A DNA stretch of 64,000 nt from Ferrimicrobium sp. (lineage in GTDB: Bacteria > Actinomycetota > Acidimicrobiia > Acidimicrobiales > Acidimicrobiaceae), in NCBI RefSeq assembly GCF_027319265.1, contig NZ_DAHVNP010000050.1, positions 1 through 64,000 of the forward strand, given 5' to 3'. The translations under genes and the position numbers were made by a program. Shown piece by piece: positions 53,172 to 60,914 of the stretch. The notes under the pieces are model-generated. The model worked only from the letters and a program-made list of their open reading frames with translations. It made no database searches and was not told the DNA's origin. The number at the start of each line of letters is the position of its first letter. Position 1 is the stretch's first letter.

Positions 53172-54137
53172 ATGGCTGATCGTTCCTACCTCACGATTGC
53201 TCGCAACCCAGATCTCACCTCCGCGCTTGGCTATTTGATCATGATTCCAATCGATGGCGGCATGGTCGTCAAGACCTCCGGTACATGGCCACGCGAGAAG
53301 GCGCTGTACTGTCACCCAATACCGATCACCGACTGGCCGCTGGAGCCTGAGGTGGTCGAGGAGATCACCCTCCTCTCCTGTGCACGCCGGGGTGCAGCTA
53401 TCGATATCGTCGCGGACCGAGCAAGAGAAAATCGATCTCAATTGGTCTTTACCCACGCACGGGGGCGCGACATGATCTTCTGGCAATCACAGCGGACGCA
53501 ACGCCAAGCCAGACCTAAAGGCACGGTACCACGGGCTCGGGCTCATGGTGAGGTCGATGTGCCTATCACGGTGGACACCAGGGAGCGCTACCCCTATCAA
53601 TTTCGCAATCGATCAGTCAGCACCGAACGAGGTGCGCTGCCCTGTGGCGATTATGGCATTTACCTGGGCGATGACCTCTACGCAGCGGTCGAGCGCAAGA
53701 CACTCGAGGACCTCATCTCAAGCCTCTCCGACAACCGACTCCGCTACGCCATCGGTCAACTCGCCGCTCTCCCGCATGCGGCCATCGTCGTCGAAGCACG
53801 CTACTCTGCGATTCTCCAGTCCACTTATATGCGGCCTGCACTGATCTTCGATGCAGTCGCCGATTACGCTCTGCGTTGGCCCGAGGTGCCGGTCGTCTTC
53901 TGCGAAAATAGGAAGCTCGCAGAGGAATGGACCTATCGATACCTCACGTCTGCCTATCACCAGGCACTCAATGCACCCGTTGTCAGGCAAGAGACACCCC
54001 CTCCTCCCAATCCAACCTCAGCAAGCATCCGCCAATGGGCAAGCGAGCACCACATCGACATCGCCACCAAGGGTCGGATCCCACAGGTCGTACGCGAGCA
54101 GTATCTCCGGGCTCACGGACGATCAATCTCGCGGTAG
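53172..54137 (+). CDS. ERCC4-type nuclease with C-terminal Lsr2-like DNA-binding domain
   Basis: The protein (321-322 residues) has an N-terminal region of about 125 residues of unknown role and an ERCC4/XPF nuclease domain (about 130-265). Metal-binding and catalytic residues are D136 in ITVDTRERYPYQF and the ERK triad at 175-177 in YAAVERKTLEDLISSL. A C-terminal domain (about 284-317) has ASIRQWASEHHIDIATKGRIP, matching the Lsr2 DNA-binding domain with KGR in place of RGR, which targets A/T-rich minor grooves. The combination suggests structure-specific cleavage directed to A/T-rich, often foreign, DNA. An ATG at 53169 is an alternative start. Confidence 0.88.
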   Translation: MADRSYLTIARNPDLTSALGYLIMIPIDGGMVVKTSGTWPREKALYCHPIPITDWPLEPEVVEEITLLSCARRGAAIDIVADRARENRSQLVFTHARGRDMIFWQSQRTQRQARPKGTVPRARAHGEVDVPITVDTRERYPYQFRNRSVSTERGALPCGDYGIYLGDDLYAAVERKTLEDLISSLSDNRLRYAIGQLAALPHAAIVVEARYSAILQSTYMRPALIFDAVADYALRWPEVPVVFCENRKLAEEWTYRYLTSAYHQALNAPVVRQETPPPPNPTSASIRQWASEHHIDIATKGRIPQVVREQYLRAHGRSISR

Positions 54138-54246
54138 CCTGCCGTCCCGACGCGCCACACCGCTGATCGACGCTCAGTGTGCTCATCACGATCGCCTGCG
54201 GTCTGGCACTGCAGCAGCGAAACCATGATCGAGTAGAGTGGAACCA

Positions 54247-54321
54247 GTGACGCAGGGTGCTCGACGAAGTCGGGCTGAGAAAGACCTGTTGAACCTGATC
54301 TAGTTAGTACTAGCGGAGGGA
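54247..54321 (+). promoter_or_regulatory. TPP riboswitch (thi-box)
   Basis: The conserved blocks of the thiamine-pyrophosphate aptamer occur in order: GGGTGC (54255-54260), GGGCTGAGA (54272-54280), GAACCTGATCT (54291-54301), the CTAGTTAGTACTAG stem-loop (54300-54313) and GCGGAGGGA (54313-54321). The final block includes the Shine-Dalgarno sequence GGAGGG, with the ATG nine bases after it, so control is probably translational: TPP binding hides the ribosome site. Confidence 0.93.
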
Positions 54322-54329
54322 CGTCAGCT

Positions 54330-56243
54330 ATGACCAAAGAACCAGTTTTGTCGGTGTCGCCTATGCGGCGACTATTTTGCCGAAGTGTAGCCTTGCACTG
54401 GGGCAAGCATGCAGCTCACGATCGGGTCTCACACCCCAAGCCAAAGGGGATCGCAGCACCCGTCGGTATCGCATTGACGGCACTTTTGCTCGCGAGCTGT
54501 ACAAATTCACAACAGTCCCAAGTATCTGCTACCAGTGCGTCTGGTGGCGTTGCCTCCTATGCACTGGGTGCGGGGGACCAGTTCAGTTGGATCCTCCCAC
54601 TCGAGAACGAAGCCAACTACGAGAACTATGACTCCAACGTCTCCAACGGGCTCTATCGTCCGTTGTACTATGTCGGAGGAGCTGGCACGACCGGGATCAA
54701 CTATCCACTCTCGATCGGCACCGCTCCCGTCTACTCCCACGGCGACACGATGGTGACCATCGATCTCCACCACAACTACACCTGGTCGGATGGACAACCG
54801 GTCACAACAAAGGACATCAGGTTCTTCTTCGAACTCGAGGCTGCGGGAGCCAAGAATGGCGATTATGCCCCGTACCTACCTGGTCGCATGCCATCTGACA
54901 TCAAGAGCATCTCCTATCAGGGTCCCTACCAATTTACACTCCATCTCAACCACGCCTACAACCCAGTTTGGTTTACCGGCAACCAGCTGACCTGGATCTA
55001 CCCACTCCCGGTTCAGACCTGGGACAAGACTTGTCCTACCTGCCACGTCACCAACGTTGCCTCAACCCCGGCGGGTGCAACGAAGGTCATCGACTTCCTT
55101 TACAAGGAATCGGCTCAGCTCAGCACCTATGCCACTAATCCGCTCTGGAAGACGATCGACGGTCCCTGGGAGATAACCAGCTACAACCCCACGAACTACC
55201 ATGCAGTGTTTCGCGCCAATCCGCGCTACACCGGGGCTGGGAAACCCAAGCTGGCTGGCTATCAAATTTACTCATTTACTTCGGCGACGGCCGAACTCGA
55301 CGCGCTCCGCGGAGGTGTCATCGATTTTGGCTATCTACCGACATCGGATCTCGGGCTGACCCACTACTTCCAGTCTCATGGCTATGTAGTACAACCATGG
55401 AGAGTCTTTTACGATAACATTGCGGAACTAGGCTATACCGGCCCCTATCGCCACCTTGTCGCCCAGCTCTACCTCCGACAGGCGCTTCAACACCTGGTCG
55501 ACGAGCCCCTCTATCTGAAGGCTACTCTCCATGGGAACGGCATGCTCGACTATGGATCAGCGCCGATCTATCCGGGCTCGAACTACGTGAGTCCCCAGCT
55601 GCACCATGATCCCTATCCCTACTCAATCGCGGCTGCGCGGCTACTGCTAACGACACATGGATGGCAACTCTCGACCTCTGGCCCATCGACCTGCGTCAAC
55701 CCGGGGACTGGTAGCAACCAATGCGGTGCTGGCATCAAGAAAGGGGCGCCGCTTGTGATCTCGATGATGTATGCGACACCGAGCGCGAGCCTGACGGCCC
55801 AGGCCCAGGCCTTTGACAGCGCTGCTCGCGCCGCGGGCATCACCATTGAACTCAACCCGCAGCCCGAGGATACTATGTATTCCACAGCGGGAGTATGCCC
55901 TCCTGGACCATGCAACTGGGGCATTGCCCTCTACGGCGCCCAGGAGGACTTCGGACAGTACGTGCTTGTGCCAACGGCAGGAGTCGAGTTTGCAAAGGGG
56001 AACTATTGGGGCGGAGGGTACTACAACCCGACCGAGCAACGCCTGCTCAATGAGGCGTATGACCTTCCGGGACTCTCCCGCCTGTACGCAGTCGAGAACT
56101 ATCAAAGCCAACAGGTCGCAGGTCTGTGGTGGAGCGTCGGCGACTACGAGGTCGCCGTCGTGAACAAGCGCGTCACCGGATGGAACCCACTCAACCCGTA
56201 TGCCAACTACATGCCCTCGCGCTGGAGGCTTAGCGGCTCATAA
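54330..56243 (+). CDS. Family-5 extracellular solute-binding lipoprotein under TPP control
   Basis: The 637-residue protein is an oligopeptide/nickel-type (SBP_bac_5) binding protein. A long basic leader is followed by a hydrophobic stretch and lipobox LLASC (C57). The SBP_bac_5 fold shows VTIDLHHNYTWSDGQPVTTKD, then VIDFGYLPTSDLG and QLYLRQALQHLVDEP. It would capture a ligand outside the membrane and pass it to an ABC permease; no permease or ATPase gene is adjacent. The TPP riboswitch directly before it implies the ligand is thiamine, a phosphate ester or a precursor such as HMP. That inference is strong for regulation and weaker for the exact ligand. Confidence 0.85.
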   Translation: MTKEPVLSVSPMRRLFCRSVALHWGKHAAHDRVSHPKPKGIAAPVGIALTALLLASCTNSQQSQVSATSASGGVASYALGAGDQFSWILPLENEANYENYDSNVSNGLYRPLYYVGGAGTTGINYPLSIGTAPVYSHGDTMVTIDLHHNYTWSDGQPVTTKDIRFFFELEAAGAKNGDYAPYLPGRMPSDIKSISYQGPYQFTLHLNHAYNPVWFTGNQLTWIYPLPVQTWDKTCPTCHVTNVASTPAGATKVIDFLYKESAQLSTYATNPLWKTIDGPWEITSYNPTNYHAVFRANPRYTGAGKPKLAGYQIYSFTSATAELDALRGGVIDFGYLPTSDLGLTHYFQSHGYVVQPWRVFYDNIAELGYTGPYRHLVAQLYLRQALQHLVDEPLYLKATLHGNGMLDYGSAPIYPGSNYVSPQLHHDPYPYSIAAARLLLTTHGWQLSTSGPSTCVNPGTGSNQCGAGIKKGAPLVISMMYATPSASLTAQAQAFDSAARAAGITIELNPQPEDTMYSTAGVCPPGPCNWGIALYGAQEDFGQYVLVPTAGVEFAKGNYWGGGYYNPTEQRLLNEAYDLPGLSRLYAVENYQSQQVAGLWWSVGDYEVAVVNKRVTGWNPLNPYANYMPSRWRLSGS

Positions 56244-56339
56244 AACCCACCCACTGTCCCCCAACTAAGGTGGTCGGAGCGTGATAGTAGGTATGAGTTC
56301 GAGCTACCAACGAGACTGCACAACCGTGGATGAACAAGG

Positions 56340-56924
56340 ATGGTCGACAGGATCGTCCGTGTTGTGCACGATCGGAACGTCGATCCTGTGAGCCGGACAA
56401 GCGAGGAGGAGTTTCGGTCCTTCTTTGATGAGAACCTGGATCGCATCATCGGGTACGCGTTCTCGATTGTCCAGAATACCCAGGAGGCCGAGGACATCGC
56501 CGTCGAGTCGCTGGCGCGCGCGTATGCTGCCTGGAGGCGCCTCAACGGAACCGATCATCGCAGGGCATGGGTGTTTCGGACAACCCTCAACCTGGGCATC
56601 GACCATCTTCGAAGACAGAAAAGATCCAAGACCATGCCTGGAATCGACGCGGCCTTTGCCGAGATCCCGCTGGGATCGGCGGCAGCGATCCTCGACACCA
56701 CCGGCGACTTGGCTACGAATCGTGCGGAGCTCGTTGTGGCACTGCGACGGCTACCCGAGCGCCAACGCGAGGCGGTAGCCATGCATTACCTTGGCGGCTT
56801 TGCCGTCGCCGAGATCGCCGAGGTCATGGGCATTGGAACCGAGACCGCAAAGACTCACTTGGCTCGCGGAATGAAGGTCTTACGAACGGAGTTCGGCGTC
56901 CAAAACCGAGGAGGAGAATCATGA
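56340..56924 (+). CDS. ECF sigma factor
   Basis: The 194-residue protein has sigma region 2 (about 22-92, FFDENLDRIIGYAFSIVQNT, then AEDIAVESLARAYAAW and RAWVFRTTLNLGIDHLRR) and region 4 (about 130-185, LPERQREAVAMHYLGGFAVAEI and TETAKTHLARGMKVLR). It recruits RNA polymerase to stress promoters. Its stop overlaps the ATG of the following membrane protein (ATGA), an arrangement typical for ECF sigma and its anti-sigma. A frame on the same DNA to 58117 begins earlier but in another phase and is not used upstream of 56921. Confidence 0.9.
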   Translation: MVDRIVRVVHDRNVDPVSRTSEEEFRSFFDENLDRIIGYAFSIVQNTQEAEDIAVESLARAYAAWRRLNGTDHRRAWVFRTTLNLGIDHLRRQKRSKTMPGIDAAFAEIPLGSAAAILDTTGDLATNRAELVVALRRLPERQREAVAMHYLGGFAVAEIAEVMGIGTETAKTHLARGMKVLRTEFGVQNRGGES

Positions 56925-58117
56925 CAAATTGGGCACCCAGTGACCGTCAAAACCTCTACGCCATCACCGTTCGACGTGGGCGCAGGCTCAAGCGCCAACG
57001 CCTCCTCTCGCGGCTCTCCGTCATCGTCGTCGTCGCTCTCGTCGCGGCAACTACCGCCACGATCATCACCCACCATGCGCTTCGTTCCCACCCAACGACT
57101 CCCCCGGTGCCTGTCGAACGGACAAAACCCGCACCAGCAAAGTCGCCATCAAAGTCGCCATCAACCGCAGACGTCCCTCAACTCGTCTCCTTCCGATCAC
57201 TCCAGGGTTCCTCTATAGCACTTTCGAATGTTGACGGGACGCCCGTGACAGGAGATGGGGCGACCTGGACACTGGTCTCCACCCCTTCAGCGATCGAGCT
57301 CGTCAAGGTCTCTGGATCACCTGCTCACATCACCGGCCATATCACCATCGCTCCACGGAAGGCCGTTGGCTCAACAAACCAGATCGCTCAGCCGATCATC
57401 AGTGGGAATACCGCCTATATCGCTTCGACGCTCGGGCTCTATCGCGTTGACTTGGCCGCCGGCCACGTGACAACGACGCTTCCCGACCATCTCGGGACAC
57501 CACAGTCCCGCGCCATCGTCGGGGACAATCTCTGGCTGGTTGGCAACACATTGAACGCTTCGAGGCAGATCATTGCTGTCCTGCAACGGATCGATCCAAG
57601 CGATGGATCGGTCATCCAAACCTACCACTTACCAGGAGCCTGTGCGGGACCTACGCTCATCGCACAGGGATCAACCCTTTGGACTGAGACAATACCGTGC
57701 GGTGCCTCAACACATGCTCACCTCATTGGCTTCTCCACAACGAACGCCACCGTGATCGCCAACCATACCTTCCCGGTTGCGCACGAATTCCAGCTCCAAG
57801 GGCTTCACGGAGACCTCCTCTGGGGCAGCATCTATCGATCCCATCTCGACCTAGCGGCGGTGAGAGCGACGAGCGGATCCCTCGCTCATGTGTTGCACCT
57901 CCCCTCTAGTGCCATCGGTCTTGGCGTAGCCCCCACTTCGACCAACATCTGGTCACTCGGCAACCGTGACGCCGTGCTCGTCAACCCGGCCAACGACACC
58001 ATCCTGCGTACCATCATGGCACCGAGTGGATCCCTCTTTGTCACGATGGAGCTGACCCCCCACGCCCTCTGGATCCGTGACAGCACCGGACTCCTCAAGG
58101 TCCCCGTGATCGACTGA
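56921..58117 (+). CDS. Membrane-anchored beta-propeller protein, ECF partner
   Basis: The 398-residue protein has a basic cytoplasmic start (RRGRRLKRQRLLSRLSV), one membrane helix (about 32-52) and a short PSKSPSKSPS-type linker. The outer domain has repeated strands such as NTAYIASTLGLYRVDLAAG and NLWLVGNTLNASRQIIAVLQ, consistent with a beta-propeller. No zinc or other anti-sigma motif is seen in the short inner part. Its ATGA overlap with the sigma gene suggests that it senses an external signal and holds or releases the sigma. That role is inferred only from context. Confidence 0.7.
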   Translation: MTNWAPSDRQNLYAITVRRGRRLKRQRLLSRLSVIVVVALVAATTATIITHHALRSHPTTPPVPVERTKPAPAKSPSKSPSTADVPQLVSFRSLQGSSIALSNVDGTPVTGDGATWTLVSTPSAIELVKVSGSPAHITGHITIAPRKAVGSTNQIAQPIISGNTAYIASTLGLYRVDLAAGHVTTTLPDHLGTPQSRAIVGDNLWLVGNTLNASRQIIAVLQRIDPSDGSVIQTYHLPGACAGPTLIAQGSTLWTETIPCGASTHAHLIGFSTTNATVIANHTFPVAHEFQLQGLHGDLLWGSIYRSHLDLAAVRATSGSLAHVLHLPSSAIGLGVAPTSTNIWSLGNRDAVLVNPANDTILRTIMAPSGSLFVTMELTPHALWIRDSTGLLKVPVID

Positions 58118-58320
58118 AGCCAACGATCACTGGAGCCGCGTACCATCTGCCCACCGCCAGCCGACTACTGAAACCAGAACGAGGTATCGCTCCTTCGCCC
58201 GGTTGTAACTGCACGTGGATACGATAACCTGTAGAGATATAACGGCATGCGGCCGTTGGACTAGAGGATACCAGATGAGCAAACGCCTACCTCACCGATC
58301 TCTAAGCACGGAATCTTGAG

Positions 58321-58812
58321 ATGAACACCAACACCAGTCACCGAATTGGCATCGCCACCATCTGGATTGTGCTCGTCGTCTGGCTCCTGCCCATCCTGGT
58401 GGACATCGCCTTCGCGCGAGGCCTCACTGGCTGGGTTGCCTATGCGCCATTGAGTGGAAGACTCGCTCTTGTCCCCAACATCATCGCAGTCGTTACCATG
58501 ACGAAGCTGATCCTCCTAGTCCCGCTCATCGTCTTCGCACTTTGGTGGTTACGATCACGACTTGGCCGGCTCATCCTCGGATTGACCAGCGCCTTGCTCA
58601 TCATCGCCACCTACCTTCTCGTCCACCTCGACCTTCTACGGCCCACGGATACACCCACCGATATCACCCAGCGACTTCGCAACGGACTGACCTTCACGCT
58701 CGCCTTCTCGAACACGTGGCTCGCTAGCGCAACGGTCATCCTGATGGGCATCGTGCTCCTTGGCATCCTGGTCCTCGCCGTTCTCCCCACACCGTTGCGC
58801 GACCGCCGATAG
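58321..58812 (+). CDS. Four-helix membrane protein of unknown function
   Basis: The 163-residue protein has four hydrophobic segments (about 10-32, 52-74, 80-102, 130-156) and a short polar loop (LLRPTDTPTDITQRLRNG). I do not recognise a family. The ATG has no strong ribosome site. It follows the ECF/membrane pair by 203 bp and could be a target or an independent gene. Confidence 0.6.
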   Translation: MNTNTSHRIGIATIWIVLVVWLLPILVDIAFARGLTGWVAYAPLSGRLALVPNIIAVVTMTKLILLVPLIVFALWWLRSRLGRLILGLTSALLIIATYLLVHLDLLRPTDTPTDITQRLRNGLTFTLAFSNTWLASATVILMGIVLLGILVLAVLPTPLRDRR

Positions 58813-59446
58813 CTCGCACTCAGCAGAACTCATAGCAACCGGCCAAGCATACCGAATCTGGCCAAACAAATCTCCACCGCCACACCACCATCCCCTCCGA
58901 TCATGGTTCGCTCGGCGCATTCCCGAGCGAAGCAGGACAACCATTGCGAGAAACTTGCCGATAGCAATGTCTTCGTTACCCGTGATCGAGCAAACCAGTG
59001 AGCGTTCATCGAGAGATAGTTGATGAACACCTGTCATCCAAACCACTAGCTGGTAGGCGTAACTGCATGACAATCCAAGGCGTTACCCCGAGCGAGACGA
59101 CTATCCAGGCCTCGGAGAAGACTCAAACGATGGAGATATTCGAGACAGCCCATCTCCATCGGACGCATCGCGCCATCCAACCCGAGGTCCCCTTGATCGG
59201 GACGTTGGTGTGCCAGTCAGAGAATGGCGGTCAAGGTACGTCTTCGAACGCCCAACGCGCCGAACAAACACGCCCCACCGGGTCGAGTTTTGTCACCGTC
59301 GGTGGATCACCATCCGCCGACGAGCTAGCCTACCTCCATGGGGGTCGGATCTCGCCTTCCAGGTCTTGGCCCATCACGACCATCTTCCACCAGGGTGCAC
59401 AGCACCTGTACCTGTGAGTCAACACGTTAGCTCAAAGCACCCGGAG
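58813..59446. other. Intergenic region without recognised gene
   Basis: These 634 bases lie between the four-helix protein and the convergent thioredoxin reductase. Overlapping frames (58998-59417 and 59210-59605 plus, 58636-59073 minus) lack ribosome sites, motifs and protein-like composition. No terminator or RNA is evident. Confidence 0.4.
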
Positions 59447-60703
59447 CTAGGCGCTCACAGCATGCGTCTCGAATGCATCCAAAAAAGAACGAATCATAAT
59501 CAACGCTGCAGCACCTTCTCCAACCGCAGAGGCAATCTGCTTGGTGGAGCCAAGACGAACATCACCGGCGGCAAAGACTCCAGGCATCGAGGTCTCCATG
59601 GCTGATCTGGTGATGACGAACCCTGCCTTATCGAGCTCAACGTGGTCACGGAGGAACTCTGAGTTGGGAGTAAGACCGATGAAGACGAAGGCTCCCGCAG
59701 CAAGAATTCGCTCCTCCCCATTGCCCTCATCGATCACCACCGCACTGAGATGGTGATCATCTCCCGCCTCGAAGGCTCGCACCTTCACCCCAGTATGTAC
59801 TGCAAACTTCGGATCGGCCGCGATACGTTCCTGCAGCAACGTCGAGGCACCGAGGCGATCGCGGGCCTCCAGAATCGTCACCTGGTCGACAAATTGTGAC
59901 AGGAAGAGTGACTCCTCGAGAGCTGAGTTACCTCCACCAATCACCACCAAGTTTTTAGCGCCACGGTAAAACGGACCATCACAGGTGGCACAAAAGTGGA
60001 CTCCGGCCCCGATTAGGTCACTCTCGCCAGGGACCTCCAAACGTCGATAGGTAGATCCTGACGCGATGAGCACCGCCTTCGCACGATAGCTCTGACCACC
60101 ATCCACCGCTATCAGGAGCTCGCTGCCAGTTCGCGTAATACCAGAGACCGCCACTCCTTGAAGCATCTCAACACCGTAGCGCTTCGCATGAGCGACATAG
60201 AGTGAAGCGAGCTCCTCTCCGCTCACACCATCAGGGAAACCTGGATAGTTATCGACCCGCTCCGTTGCACCAGCCTGCCCACCAAGCGCCCCACGATCCA
60301 AGATCAGGGTAGCAATACCTTCACGGGCGGCGTAAATACCGGCGGTGAGGCCGGTTGGCCCACCACCGATGATCACCAAATCATAGAAGCTGCGCTCGCC
60401 TTGGATCCTAAGCCCCAGCAGCTGAGCGATCTCGGCATTCGACGGTTCAATGAGCTCCTGCCCGTCAGGAAAGACGACCAACGGAATGATGAGTTTGCCC
60501 TCCGATGCATCCTCAACTCGGCGGCGACCATCCTCGTCCTCTTCGACGTTGATCGAACGAAAAGGAATGCGTTGATCCTGGAGAAATTGCTTGGTCCGCT
60601 TGCAGTCTGGACACCAGTTTGCTCCGTAAACCTCCACCATGTCAAGGTTGTGTCGTGTTGAGTCCTCCGACGCAGCGTCCACATTCTTTCCTCCGCTCTC
60701 CAT
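59447..60703 (-). CDS. Glutaredoxin/mycoredoxin-thioredoxin reductase fusion
   Basis: The 418-residue protein starts at ATG 60703, after a perfect AAGGAGG site. Residues 20-100 form a glutaredoxin-like domain with CPDC (31-34) in VEVYGANWCPDCKRTKQFL. From about 105 it is a thioredoxin reductase: FAD motif VIIGGGPTGLTAGIYAARE, redox CATC (238-241) in HFCATCDGPFYRG, NADPH motif VVIGGGNSALEE (253-264) and a terminal FAD block PGVFAAGDVR. In actinobacteria mycoredoxins pair with mycothiol; here the reductase could reduce the fused domain directly. An iron-oxidising or acidophilic lifestyle would favour such a redox system, but that is inference. Confidence 0.93.
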   Translation of the reverse strand: MESGGKNVDAASEDSTRHNLDMVEVYGANWCPDCKRTKQFLQDQRIPFRSINVEEDEDGRRRVEDASEGKLIIPLVVFPDGQELIEPSNAEIAQLLGLRIQGERSFYDLVIIGGGPTGLTAGIYAAREGIATLILDRGALGGQAGATERVDNYPGFPDGVSGEELASLYVAHAKRYGVEMLQGVAVSGITRTGSELLIAVDGGQSYRAKAVLIASGSTYRRLEVPGESDLIGAGVHFCATCDGPFYRGAKNLVVIGGGNSALEESLFLSQFVDQVTILEARDRLGASTLLQERIAADPKFAVHTGVKVRAFEAGDDHHLSAVVIDEGNGEERILAAGAFVFIGLTPNSEFLRDHVELDKAGFVITRSAMETSMPGVFAAGDVRLGSTKQIASAVGEGAAALIMIRSFLDAFETHAVSA

Positions 60704-60914
60704 CGCTACCTCCTTGGTGTTTACCATCTAACCCGTTGCAACGAGCACCTATTCCTCACGACCTCCACTGCCCATGCGGTACCCAATCGAGCGAGTGACT
60801 ACCTCGCACAAAACGCCCAGGCCCGAGGGTACCAGACGACACCACTATCCCAGACACCAACGCGAGAGCAAGCTAGCACCGTATCATCCCTTCGCGCACA
60901 CTGGGAGCTCGGCT

